Shown: positions 46,936 through 54,936, numbered from the stretch's first letter. The stretch: 64,000 bases of DNA from Brevibacillus centrosporus (GCF_003710815.1 NZ_RHHP01000025.1:1-64000), one strand, 5' to 3'. The notes: generated by a model not told the origin, from the letters alone. Numbers and translations: made by a program.

Positions 46936-47397
46936 TTATTTTGCCTCGTGATCCTCAATCGATACGAAGTAATCGTTCTTGCGGTAAGCTAGCGCATCCA
47001 ATGTCGCGATCAGCTCGCTGTCGCTTTCTACGCGAATGCGATACCACGCTGTACGGTTGTTTTTCTTTTCCTCGGTGGCCGTGGCAACGAGGCGGTTCCC
47101 TTTAAAGCCTGCTGCCAAAAAGCCGATGTTCATCGAAAGGGCAACGGACGTTTTTCCGTAGGAATTACAGGCAGCTGCAAAAACGAAGTCTGCCAGCGAG
47201 AAGATCACTGCTCCATGGGCGGTTCCATGGGCATTCAGCATATGCTCCTCCACCGTCAATTCGGCAGTCGCCGTTCCCTCTCCCAGTTCGATCAACCGAA
47301 TTCCAAGGAACTGTGCATATTTATCTTGCGTTAGCTTTTCACATATCTCGTTGTATCTCTCTTGGTGAAGCTTGCTTTCATCAATCGTTTGGCGCAT
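46936..47397 (-). CDS. PaaI-family hotdog thioesterase, second copy
   Basis: A 153-residue hotdog protein with LNAHGTAHGAVIFSLADFVF (about residues 54-73), an HG-Asp arrangement like the PaaI group (PaaD/PaaI naming in Azoarcus), and an N-terminal helix. Three bases after the EthD-like stop, with a weak ribosome site, so translation is probably coupled. Paralogue of the preceding thioesterase, but the two are clearly diverged. Confidence 0.85.
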   Translation of the reverse strand: MRQTIDESKLHQERYNEICEKLTQDKYAQFLGIRLIELGEGTATAELTVEEHMLNAHGTAHGAVIFSLADFVFAAACNSYGKTSVALSMNIGFLAAGFKGNRLVATATEEKKNNRTAWYRIRVESDSELIATLDALAYRKNDYFVSIEDHEAK

Positions 47398-47400
47398 AGC

Positions 47401-47703
47401 TTACACCACTTCTGCAAAGTGCATCGTTACGACTGACCCTGCAAAGCCACGCAGGTCCTTACCAGCAGCGCGTCCTTCTGGAGATGACAACGCTTCCAAC
47501 AAAGCTTCTTTGGATTCAAAGTACATGTTTGCGATCAGATGCAGGTCGCTTTCGCCCATTGGTGTGCCGTAAATTTTGTTTACTTCCATCTTGATCAGGC
47601 CTGGCATTTTTTCTGCCAGCGGGGCATGAACTTCATAATAATGCTTGTCAAATGCCTCGACATCCTCCGGTTTACGATAAACAGCCACCAATTTTACCAT
47701 CAT
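47401..47703 (-). CDS. EthD-family ferredoxin-like-fold protein
   Basis: A 100-residue EthD-type dimeric alpha-beta barrel protein: VKLVAVYRKPEDVEAFDKHY, EVHAPLAEKMPGLIKMEVNK and a C-terminal FAGSVVTMHFAEV. First gene of the 12-gene operon ending at 38174. EthD proteins accompany oxygenase and aromatic-degradation systems, but a defined reaction is rarely known. The promoter upstream has TATAACG/CGTTATA repeats like those before paaA and paaX. Confidence 0.85.
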   Translation of the reverse strand: MMVKLVAVYRKPEDVEAFDKHYYEVHAPLAEKMPGLIKMEVNKIYGTPMGESDLHLIANMYFESKEALLEALSSPEGRAAGKDLRGFAGSVVTMHFAEVV

Positions 47704-47753
47704 GATCCCTGCTTTCCTATTAGAAATTGTCTAAACATGTGACGTGTAATTAA

Positions 47754-47815
47754 TATAACGTTATTTTAACGCACGTTATAGTTTTTATTATATAAATACT
47801 TCAGAATCGGCGCAA
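47754..47815 (-). promoter_or_regulatory. Promoter of the EthD-like/paaK operon with putative PaaX boxes
   Basis: Minus-strand TTGCGC (47815-47810), 17 bases, TATAAT (47792-47787). Just downstream lie CGTTATA (47774-47780, plus-strand reading) and the palindrome ATAACGTTAT (47755-47764), 13 bases between the outer TATAACG and CGTTATA half-sites. Confidence 0.6.
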
Positions 47816-47952
47816 GCATTTTCCTATTGCCCTGTTCCATCGTTCGACAAAAGCAAGAGGCCTCTCTCCCACTATATGGCGAAAAGCCTCTGTACATTAT
47901 GGAAATGTATGAAAAGCGCGGTATTCATTTGGTCAGACTGTAGTGGAGGAGC

Positions 47953-48153
47953 GGAAAAAGGAGAAAGCGCTCCAGCTTCTTGGGTCCCCTGCAGTGAGGT
48001 CATCCCTGTACAGCTCCATGGAAAAATCGAAACCGCGTCCAAAGTGGCTGTTTCAGGATGTGTCCCAGAGGTGGACGCTTAAGACCGTGTTTCCCTTTTT
48101 CCATTCCGCTTCGGCTGGTGCCCCAAAGAACTTCGCTTATTTCTCCTTTTTCC
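47953..48153. repeat. Foldable non-coding element of ~200 nt
   Basis: Bounded by perfect 14-base inverted arms, GGAAAAAGGAGAAA (47953-47966) and TTTCTCCTTTTTCC (48140-48153). Nested inside are TTCTTGGG with CCCAAAGAA (near 47978 and 48122), TGGAAAAA (48019-48026) with TTTTTCCA (48096-48103), and GCGTCCA (48035-48041) with TGGACGC (48072-48078). The correct nesting of four stem pairs suggests a structured RNA or cruciform. Not a copy of the elements to its right, but of the same size. I do not recognise it. Confidence 0.6.
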
Positions 48154-48218
48154 TGGGCCAGCTTGGGGTCTTACTCCCTTAGAATGAACTTCGAAGCGTG
48201 AGAGCTTTTGGTCAAAAA

Positions 48219-48502
48219 GCATTTTCTACCTTGATCCACAGCAGAACAAGGCTACTAGAAACCGCAAAAGCTCGCTAGAGAAGCAGGTTTCCAGGCGGAG
48301 CGACTGCGGAACCCTGCATAGCGGAGCAAAGAATTCACGGGATCAAGAAGCGGTACCTCTGTATTCGCTACGAAGCGGCTACGACTTTACCGCTTCCCCG
48401 TGAATCGTTGTGGAGCGGACAGTCTACCCTTCCCCGCAGGGTGCAGCCTGGAGCGCAGATCGGAAACCTGCTTCTCCTCACCTCAGTCATGTTGCTCGAC
48501 AG
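48219..48502. repeat. Structured repeat element, copy 1 of a tandem pair
   Basis: A ~284-base unit repeated at 48506 with many identical blocks. Outer stem GAGAAGCAGGTTTCC (48278-48292) pairs perfectly with GGAAACCTGCTTCTC (48462-48476). Inner stem: ATTCACGGG (48333-48341) and GAAGCGGTA (48347-48355), separated by a five-base bulge, pair with TACCGCTTC-CCCGTGAAT (48388-48405). The inner loop holds CGCT-ACGA-AGCG. GGAGCG recurs several times between the stems. No frame with a ribosome site covers it. Confidence 0.75.
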
Positions 48503-48505
48503 TGA

Positions 48506-48786
48506 GCATTTTCTCCCTCGAACCACAGCAGAATCAGGTTGCTAGAAACCTCAAAAGCTCGCGGGAGATGCAGGTTTCCAGGCGGAGCGACTGCGGAACC
48601 CAGCTTAGCGGAGCAATGAATTCACGGGGGCAAGAAGCGGTACCTCTGTGTTCGCTACGAAGCGGCTACGACTTTACCGCTTCCCCGTGAATCGTTGCGG
48701 AGCGGACAGTCTAGACTCCTTCGCAGGTGCAGCCAGGAGCAGATCGGAAACCTGCTTCTCCCCACCACAGTTATGTTATTCGACAG
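48506..48786. repeat. Structured repeat element, copy 2 of a tandem pair
   Basis: Second unit, offset 287 bases from copy 1. The outer stem is longer, GGGAGA-t-GCAGGTTTCC (48563-48579) with GGAAACCTGC-t-TCTCCC (48746-48762), one mismatch. The inner stem is kept: ATTCACGGG (48620-48628), GAAGCGGTA (48634-48642), TACCGCTTCCCCGTGAAT (48675-48692). Stems are conserved between copies while linker sequence varies by small indels. Ends four bases before the ctaF terminator. Confidence 0.75.
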
Positions 48787-48789
48787 AAG

Positions 48790-48828
48790 AAAAAAAGAGA
48801 GCAGACACGAATGTCCACTCTCTTTTTC
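48790..48828 (-). terminator. Intrinsic terminator of ctaCDEF
   Basis: GAGAG (48797-48801) and CTCTC (48818-48822), with an inner GACA/TGTC pair, flanked by A and T runs; on the minus strand the stem is followed by TTTTTTTCTTC. It closes the oxidase operon right after ctaF. Confidence 0.8.
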
Positions 48829-48831
48829 CTT

Positions 48832-49143
48832 TTAAATCCAAACCCAGAACACGAATACGATGATCGCCAGCAGGATAACGAACAGTCCTGCGAAGATGCT
48901 GATCCGTGCAAACTCATGACCTTTTTGGTCCATGTGCATCCAGACGAAGAGCTGGAAAAGGGCTTGAACAAAAGCCAGAACCACAATGAATGGTACGGTA
49001 AAGCCTACCGGAATTACTTCGAAGGCAACGGCGATAAACGCAAGTGCCGTCAATACTAGAGAACCGATGAATGCAACGAGATGTCGTTTTGGACTATCGT
49101 GCTTCACTTTAGGCTTACGCACTTCTTCTGTATGTGCTCCCAT
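48832..49143 (-). CDS. ctaF: Cytochrome c oxidase subunit IV (CtaF)
   Basis: A 103-residue small subunit with three membrane helices (about residues 22-42, 46-68, 78-100) and the family motif VWMHMDQKG in the second loop (COX4_pro). Stabilises the caa3 complex. Three bases after ctaE; last gene of ctaCDEF, since ctaG does not follow here. Confidence 0.94.
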   Translation of the reverse strand: MGAHTEEVRKPKVKHDSPKRHLVAFIGSLVLTALAFIAVAFEVIPVGFTVPFIVVLAFVQALFQLFVWMHMDQKGHEFARISIFAGLFVILLAIIVFVFWVWI

Positions 49144-49146
49144 TGT

Positions 49147-49773
49147 TTATCCCACCTTTCCACCGATCATACCCATGAGATATACCACGGTAAAGATGAA
49201 CACCCATACTACGTCAATAAAGTGCCAGTACAGGGAGGCCAGGTAGAACTTTGGAGCGGTTACTACCGTCAGACCTTTTTTCGTTGCCGATACTTGCAGA
49301 AGGATGATCCAGAGAATACCGAAAGCTACGTGGCCTCCGTGGAATCCTACGAGTGTATAAAACGCGGAGCCAAACGCACTCGTCGAGATCTTATGTCCTT
49401 CGTGCACGTAATGCATGAACTCATAAATCTCCAAGCCCAAGAATCCGAGACCGAGAATAACGGTAATGGTCAGCCAAACTTGAATCTGCTTCAGATTTTT
49501 CTTGTGCAGAGCAAGCGTCGCCATTACAGCTGTCATGGAACTCGTCAACAGAAGCAGTGTCGCTGCTGCAACCAGTGACATGTCGAATAGCTCTTGCGAA
49601 GTCGGACCGCCATTTGCCTGATCGCGCAGGGCAATGAATGTAGCAAACAAGGAACCGAAGAGAACAGTCTCCCCACCAAGGAAGAGCCAGAAGCCAAGAA
49701 GTTTATTCTTGCCCTCAAGGGTGGCTTTTTCCGGTTCGTCAGGCAAAACTGCATTTGCGTGATGTGTAGCCAT
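49147..49773 (-). CDS. ctaE: Cytochrome c oxidase subunit III (CtaE)
   Basis: A 208-residue five-helix subunit III. Features: LLGFWLFLGGETVLFGSLFA (first helix with the conserved acidic residue), FYTLVGFHGGHVAFGILWI and LYWHFIDVVWVFIFTVVY, all standard. Its ATG directly abuts the ctaD stop codon (TAAATG), so the two are translationally coupled. Confidence 0.96.
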   Translation of the reverse strand: MATHHANAVLPDEPEKATLEGKNKLLGFWLFLGGETVLFGSLFATFIALRDQANGGPTSQELFDMSLVAAATLLLLTSSMTAVMATLALHKKNLKQIQVWLTITVILGLGFLGLEIYEFMHYVHEGHKISTSAFGSAFYTLVGFHGGHVAFGILWIILLQVSATKKGLTVVTAPKFYLASLYWHFIDVVWVFIFTVVYLMGMIGGKVG

Positions 49774-51618
49774 TTAAGCCTTAACCCCCTTATCCTCGAT
49801 TTCGTCCTCATGAATATGATAACCAGGATCGTCTTTTACCGAGCGTGTAAACATGCAGGCGAATGTCACCAGCAAGCCGATTACCACTACCACGTAGTTG
49901 TGGTACATGAAACCGTATCCCGCGATGAACAGACCAACAGACATCAAGAACGGCAAGAACGACGGTGATGGCATATGAATATCGCCAAGCGGTTCTGCAG
50001 GTGTCATACCTTTGTTGCCCGCCACTTTTTCGATCCAGAAAGCATCCAGACCACGAACCAGTGGAGTTTGAGCGAAGTTGTACTCCGGTGGAGGCGAAGG
50101 AATCGACCATTCCAGTGTACGTCCATCCCATGGATCTGCAGGTGCGCGCTTGGAGCTTGCTGCCGTCACGAAGATGTTTACAAGGAACAGGATTGTACCA
50201 ATCGTCATACCGAACGCACCAATAGTACTGATCATGTTACCCATATCGAGGTTTTGATCTTTGAGGTAAGTGAAGACACGACGCGGCATCCCCATCAGAC
50301 CCAAGAAGTGCTGCGGGAAGAATGTCAAATGGAAACCGATGAAGAACGTCCAGAAGTTCCATTTTCCCAAAGTTTCATTGAGCATTTTTCCGAACATTTT
50401 TGGCCACCAGTAGTGCAGACCCGCGAAGAGCCCGAATACGAGACCCCCTACGATAACGTAGTGGAAGTGAGCAACTACGAAGTAGCTATCATGGTATTGG
50501 TAGTCAGCTGGCGGAATAGCAAGCATAACCCCTGTCATACCACCGATTGTAAAGGTTGGAATAAAGCCTACTGCCCACAGATTTGCTGATGTGAAACGAA
50601 TTTGACCGCCCCACATCGTCAACAGCCAGTTAAAGATTTTAATCCCTGTCGGTACGGCAATCAACATGGTTGCCAGACCAAACAATGTGTTCGCGATTGC
50701 ACCCAGACCTGTTGTGAACATGTGGTGAGCCCACACCATGAAGCCGAGGAAGCCGATCAGCGCCGTTGCAAATACCATGGAGCTGTAACCGAACAGGCGT
50801 TTTCTTGCAAAGGTAGAAATAACTTCAGAGATCACACCAAATGCAGGAAGAATCAAAATGTATACTTCGGGGTGACCGAAGATCCAGAAGAGATGTTCCC
50901 AAATGACAACGTTACCACCCGCATCCGGATTGAAGAAGTTACCTCCGAACAAGCGGTCAAACATCAACAGAACCAGACCCACGGTAATCGCAGGGAATGC
51001 GAACAGGATCAGACCGGATGTAACGAAAGCAGACCAGGTAAACATCGGCATACGCATGAACGTCATACCTGGAGCACGCATGTTGATAATGGTAACCAGG
51101 AAGTTGATACCACCAATCAGTGTACCGATACCGGCGATCTGCAGACCCAATACGTAGAAGTCTACACCGTGGCCACTATATTGGTTCAAAGCCAAAGTTG
51201 TATAAGATGTCCAACCAGCGTCAGGTGCGCCACCCAAGAACCAGCTTGTATTCAGCAGCACTCCCCCGAAGAAGAAGAGCCAGAAGCCAAGAGAGTTCAC
51301 GAACGGGAACGCAACGTCGCGGGCACCGATTTGAAGAGGAACAACTGCATTCATCAGAGCAAAGATGATCGGCATTGCTGCGAGGAAGATCATCGTGGTA
51401 CCGTGCATGGTGATCAATTCGTTAAACGTCTTGGCACCTACCACAGAAGACTCCGGATACATCAGCTGCAAGCGAATCAGCAGGGCTTCAAAACCGCCAG
51501 CCAGGAAGAAAATCCCACCAGCAATCAGATACAGGATCGCGATTTTCTTATGGTCCACTGTCGTGAGCCAATCCCACAGCCCTGAGCGATTTGGTGCGTG
51601 AGAATCATGTGCAGACAC
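49774..51618 (-). CDS. ctaD: Cytochrome c oxidase subunit I (CtaD)
   Basis: Catalytic heme-copper subunit, 614 residues, 12 core helices plus a C-terminal extension. The low-spin heme ligand is in NELITMHGTTMIF, the His-Tyr cross-link in FGHPEVYILILP, copper-B histidines in VWAHHMFTTG, and the heme a/a3 pair in VAHFHYVIVGG. Takes electrons from the CtaC heme and reduces oxygen while pumping protons. Downstream of ctaC by 56 bases. Confidence 0.97.
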   Translation of the reverse strand: MSAHDSHAPNRSGLWDWLTTVDHKKIAILYLIAGGIFFLAGGFEALLIRLQLMYPESSVVGAKTFNELITMHGTTMIFLAAMPIIFALMNAVVPLQIGARDVAFPFVNSLGFWLFFFGGVLLNTSWFLGGAPDAGWTSYTTLALNQYSGHGVDFYVLGLQIAGIGTLIGGINFLVTIINMRAPGMTFMRMPMFTWSAFVTSGLILFAFPAITVGLVLLMFDRLFGGNFFNPDAGGNVVIWEHLFWIFGHPEVYILILPAFGVISEVISTFARKRLFGYSSMVFATALIGFLGFMVWAHHMFTTGLGAIANTLFGLATMLIAVPTGIKIFNWLLTMWGGQIRFTSANLWAVGFIPTFTIGGMTGVMLAIPPADYQYHDSYFVVAHFHYVIVGGLVFGLFAGLHYWWPKMFGKMLNETLGKWNFWTFFIGFHLTFFPQHFLGLMGMPRRVFTYLKDQNLDMGNMISTIGAFGMTIGTILFLVNIFVTAASSKRAPADPWDGRTLEWSIPSPPPEYNFAQTPLVRGLDAFWIEKVAGNKGMTPAEPLGDIHMPSPSFLPFLMSVGLFIAGYGFMYHNYVVVVIGLLVTFACMFTRSVKDDPGYHIHEDEIEDKGVKA

Positions 51619-51674
51619 AGGTTTACCTCCTTTTAAGCGTCACTGCCTATGACGGGTAATATCTTGTATGAATC

Positions 51675-52700
51675 TTACTTCACGCTAAGTGTTTGCAGAT
51701 AATCGACGAGCGCCTTCGTTTGCGCATCATCCAGGTTCAAGTTAGGCATGTTGTTGCCTGGCTTGACCTTTTGAGGATCTTTCAGCCACTCTGCTACGTT
51801 TTCAGGCGTGTGAGCAAGAATCCCTGCTACGCGTTCACGATCTGCAAAGTTCGTCAGGTTTGGACCCATTTTGCCGCCTTTACCGGCAACAGCATGGCAT
51901 CCCAAACAGCTCTTGTTGAAGATTTCTTGACCTTGAGCAGCACTTGCAGCAGTAGCAGCAACTGGTTCAGCGGCTTGAACGCCCTTCATGCCATTTGCCC
52001 AGCTGTCAAACGCAGCTTGATCCATTACTTCTACCTTGAAGTCCATCAAGGCATGGGACGCTCCACAGAGCTCCGCGCATTTTCCGTAGAAAGTGCCTGT
52101 TTTGTCAGCTTGCAGCCAGATTTTGTTTTCTTGGCCCGGGTTGGTATCGATTTTACCGCCCAATGCCGGAATCCAGAATGCGTGCATAACATCTGCTGAC
52201 GTTACATGGAATTGAACTTTTTTGCCGACTGGCAGAACCAAATCCTGCGCAGTTGCTACACCAAGGTCTGGATACTCAAATTCCCACCAGAATTGGTGTG
52301 CTGTCACTTTCACTTGAAGCGCTTCTTCTTTTGAATACTCCTTATGAAGCTCGAAACCAGTTGTAACGGTCGGGATTGCCATTACAATCAGAAGCAGGAA
52401 TGGAATTACTGTCCAAAGAATTTCAAGTGCATGATTGCCTTCCACCTGTTTCGGAATTCCTTGCTGTCCCGGACGCTTACGGTATCGAATAAGGACGTAC
52501 GTAAAGATCAGCATAACGACAATAAAAACGCCGATCATGATAGCGGAGGACAGCTTCATCAAGTCAAACTGCATCGCTGCAACCGGACCGGAAGGCTTGA
52601 GCGTGGAGAGCTCATCTTTGCCACAACCGGTTAATGCCAGCGCCAGCAGACCAAATAGCGAAAGCTGACGCCAAAACTGTTGCCAACCCTTCATACCCAT
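51675..52700 (-). CDS. ctaC: Cytochrome c oxidase subunit II with fused cytochrome c (CtaC)
   Basis: A 341-residue lipoprotein: signal ending LALALTGC, two membrane helices, a cupredoxin domain with CuA ligands in GKCAELCGASHALM (about 208-221), and a C-terminal cytochrome c with CLGCH (about 263-267) and axial Met in NNMPNLN. The fusion defines a caa3-type oxidase. First gene of ctaCDEF. An ATG two codons in (52694) is an alternative start with similar spacing to GAGGGG. Confidence 0.96.
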   Translation of the reverse strand: MGMKGWQQFWRQLSLFGLLALALTGCGKDELSTLKPSGPVAAMQFDLMKLSSAIMIGVFIVVMLIFTYVLIRYRKRPGQQGIPKQVEGNHALEILWTVIPFLLLIVMAIPTVTTGFELHKEYSKEEALQVKVTAHQFWWEFEYPDLGVATAQDLVLPVGKKVQFHVTSADVMHAFWIPALGGKIDTNPGQENKIWLQADKTGTFYGKCAELCGASHALMDFKVEVMDQAAFDSWANGMKGVQAAEPVAATAASAAQGQEIFNKSCLGCHAVAGKGGKMGPNLTNFADRERVAGILAHTPENVAEWLKDPQKVKPGNNMPNLNLDDAQTKALVDYLQTLSVK

Positions 52701-53024
52701 GAACCCCTCTTTCTTCGTGTTGGTAACGTTCTAGCCACGCTTGCAACTAGAAGTTTATCGCACTCTTTCACTTGTGAGGATGGCCTCAACTACTTTCCCC
52801 AAATATGATACCCATTTACGAAAAGTATTAGCAACCATTCCAGAAACAAACAAATAGAGTTAGGGATAGCAGACCTCTACCCGCGCGTGGTAACCATTTA
52901 AGTATACATAAATTTTCCTTAATCTAAAGGCAGTTTGTTATCATTTTGTTAACAAATTTATGAACAAATTTGTGAACTTTCGTGTTAATACAGACCTAAA
53001 TTGGTAGGAAAAAGGAGAAAAAAT
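52701..53024. promoter_or_regulatory. Divergent control region ctaC / SDR with tandem 12-base repeats
   Basis: No gene in these ~320 bases. The SDR-proximal part holds TTTGTTAACAAA (52945-52956), then two tandem copies AACAAATTTATG and AACAAATTTGTG (52951-52974) running into GTGAAC. The repeats look like a regulator site; I cannot assign it. No clear sigma-A promoter for either gene could be fixed. Confidence 0.45.
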
Positions 53025-53873
53025 ATGCAAAATAGGCCTGTGGCACTGGTTACAGGTGCCTCTAGCGGGTTTGGCATGCACGCTTCCTGTGCATTAGTCA
53101 AGGCTGGCTACCAAGTAATTGCTTCCATTCGAGACATCGGAAACCGAGGAGCACTTGACAAAATGGCAAAAGTACATATAGCAACGGAACATATGGAAGT
53201 CATGCCTCTGGATGTTACAGATTCAGAGCAGATCGCAGCAACTATTTCTTCCATCGTTAGCCGCTACGGGAGAATCGATTTACTCCTCAATAATGCTGGA
53301 TATGCCTGCGGCGGCTTCGTTGAGGAACTCTCTCTTCAGGAGTGGCGCAAGCAATTTGACGTCAACGTGTTCGGTCTCATCGATGTCACACATGCTGTCC
53401 TCCCACACATGCGTCAGCAGCAAAGCGGCCGCATCATCAACCTCAGCAGTATCAGTGGGCGCTTCGGCTTTCCAGGGCTTGCTCCCTACACTGCCTCGAA
53501 GCACGCTGTGGAAGGCTTCAGCGAATCCCTGCGCCTGGAGATGCTGCCTTTTGGTGTGGACGTCGTTCTGATCGAGCCTGGATCATACCGGACTTCCATC
53601 TGGGAAAAGGGGATCAAATCGAGCACGAAGGAGCCTCATTCCTCGGCCTCTCCCTATCTCGAGCAAATGCAAAAGCTGCGTGCTGCCGTCTCCCATATCA
53701 TGGAGAACGCTCCCGAGCCAGATGAGGTCGTAAAAACGATCGTACATGCCGCCACCACGCAAAAGCCAAGACTGCGCTACCCGGTAGGAAAGGGTGTCGG
53801 ACTCACCATCGCTGCAAAGAATCTCTTACCTTGGAGATGGATAGAGGCCATCGTCTCCAAACGAATGAGGTGA
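53025..53873 (+). CDS. Short-chain dehydrogenase/reductase
   Basis: A 282-residue classical SDR oxidoreductase. NAD(P) loop TGASSGFGMHA (about 10-20), NNAGYACGG (about 86-94), catalytic Ser in INLSSISGRFG and Tyr/Lys in YTASKHAVEGF (about 152-162). The region IRDIGNR after strand beta-2 suggests NADP rather than NAD. An earlier in-frame ATG exists; 53025 has AAAGGAG at the right distance. Substrate unknown. Converges on the DMT gene only 13 bases away. Confidence 0.9.
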   Translation: MQNRPVALVTGASSGFGMHASCALVKAGYQVIASIRDIGNRGALDKMAKVHIATEHMEVMPLDVTDSEQIAATISSIVSRYGRIDLLLNNAGYACGGFVEELSLQEWRKQFDVNVFGLIDVTHAVLPHMRQQQSGRIINLSSISGRFGFPGLAPYTASKHAVEGFSESLRLEMLPFGVDVVLIEPGSYRTSIWEKGIKSSTKEPHSSASPYLEQMQKLRAAVSHIMENAPEPDEVVKTIVHAATTQKPRLRYPVGKGVGLTIAAKNLLPWRWIEAIVSKRMR

Positions 53874-53886
53874 GCCCCTCCCTGCT

Positions 53887-54810
53887 TTAGAACAAGCTCG
53901 TTTTCTTCGGCTGGGGTAAGCTCGACACGTAGCTATGTAGTACCATCCCGAAGATGACCAGCAGCATCCCTACATTGGACCACAGCCCTGGCAGCGGCGC
54001 GCTCAGGAGCATCATTTCAAGCATGACGGCAAAGACGACTTCTCCCGCTTGCGTAGCCTCGACGACAGCCAGCTGCTGGGCGTTTCCCTTTGCCAGATCC
54101 GTCGCTTGGAAAAAGAGCACTGTCGCCACGATCCCGGAGGAAAGAGCTACGAGCAAGGATTGCAGTGTTTGTCCACTGCTGGGCGCCCCTTCCGTCACAA
54201 AGCCAATAATCGCGAGCAGCACCCAAAACGGAAGACTGGCAAGCGTCATTCCCAGCACCCTCTGGTAGGCGTCGATCCGCCCTTTTGTCATCGCCATCAT
54301 CTTTCGGTTTCCCAAAGGGTAGGCAAAGGCAGCCACCACGATCGGACCTATCCCGAGCAGCACTTCCTTCATTCCGACGGATGCTGCCTCGTGCAATTGC
54401 ATCAGACCAACCCCGGCCAAGATCAGCATGGACATGAGCAGCCCCTTGTAGGGGATTTTCTGCCCAAACAGCGGAACGAGCAAGGAACCCGCGATGATCG
54501 TCACCTGCCATGTCCCGGCAATCAGCCAGCCTGGACTATAAATCGCCGCGAAACATAGCGGTGCATAGAACAAACCAAATCCGACAAAGCTCCACACCCC
54601 CCATTGCCAGGGGGTTGCTTTCATTTCCTCCCAAAGTGGCTGCAGCCCTCGCCGCATGCCGACAATTACCAAAAGAAACGGCACCATAAACAAGTAGCGA
54701 AGGGACGCACTGTAAAGCCAGCTGCCGCCGGATAGCTCCATCGCTCTGTTCAATACAAAGGTCGTCGCGAAAAAAAGCGATGCAACCACTCCCAATAGAA
54801 TCGCCCTCAT
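53887..54810 (-). CDS. DMT-superfamily transporter (EmrE-like multidrug resistance family)
   Basis: A 307-residue membrane protein with ten predicted helices in two repeats, starting LLGVVASLFFATTFVLNRAM, including SWLYSASLRYLFMVPFLL and, in the second half, TDLAKGNAQQLAVVEATQAG. Belongs to the DMT efflux family with a fused pair of EmrE-like halves. Substrate unknown. The frame opens seven codons earlier; the ATG at 54810 follows GAGGGGGAAATC. Confidence 0.88.
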   Translation of the reverse strand: MRAILLGVVASLFFATTFVLNRAMELSGGSWLYSASLRYLFMVPFLLVIVGMRRGLQPLWEEMKATPWQWGVWSFVGFGLFYAPLCFAAIYSPGWLIAGTWQVTIIAGSLLVPLFGQKIPYKGLLMSMLILAGVGLMQLHEAASVGMKEVLLGIGPIVVAAFAYPLGNRKMMAMTKGRIDAYQRVLGMTLASLPFWVLLAIIGFVTEGAPSSGQTLQSLLVALSSGIVATVLFFQATDLAKGNAQQLAVVEATQAGEVVFAVMLEMMLLSAPLPGLWSNVGMLLVIFGMVLHSYVSSLPQPKKTSLF

Positions 54811-54891
54811 GATTTCCCCCTCACCCATCAATCAGGTTTACTCTCTTCTTTCAGTAGAATAGCTCGGGCTACCCCTGCTGTCAAAGCCAAC

Positions 54892-54924
54892 CAAAAACGC
54901 GCACCTCAAAAGAGAGTGCGCGTC
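54892..54924 (-). terminator. Intrinsic terminator after the DUF2512 gene
   Basis: ACGCGCAC / GTGCGCGT, eight base pairs with an 11-base loop, followed on the minus strand by TTTTTGG. Confidence 0.8.
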
Positions 54925-54936
54925 ATCCATGTAAGG

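Noticed and set aside
47856..47891. AGAGGC/GCCTCT hairpin as a terminator
   Set aside because: Six-base stem with a 24-base loop and a poor T-run; the oxidase operon already ends at a better terminator at 48790-48828.
48219..48786. Possible CRISPR array
   Set aside because: Only two long units of about 285 bases, with no short repeat/spacer pattern and no cas genes.
48400..48863. Open frames within the tandem repeats
   Set aside because: They start inside the repeat without ribosome sites and simply read through the stems; pairing, not coding, is conserved.
50602..51585. 327-codon plus-strand open frame
   Set aside because: Antisense to ctaD, which is unambiguous; the translated product is His/Gln/Thr-rich and unlike a protein.
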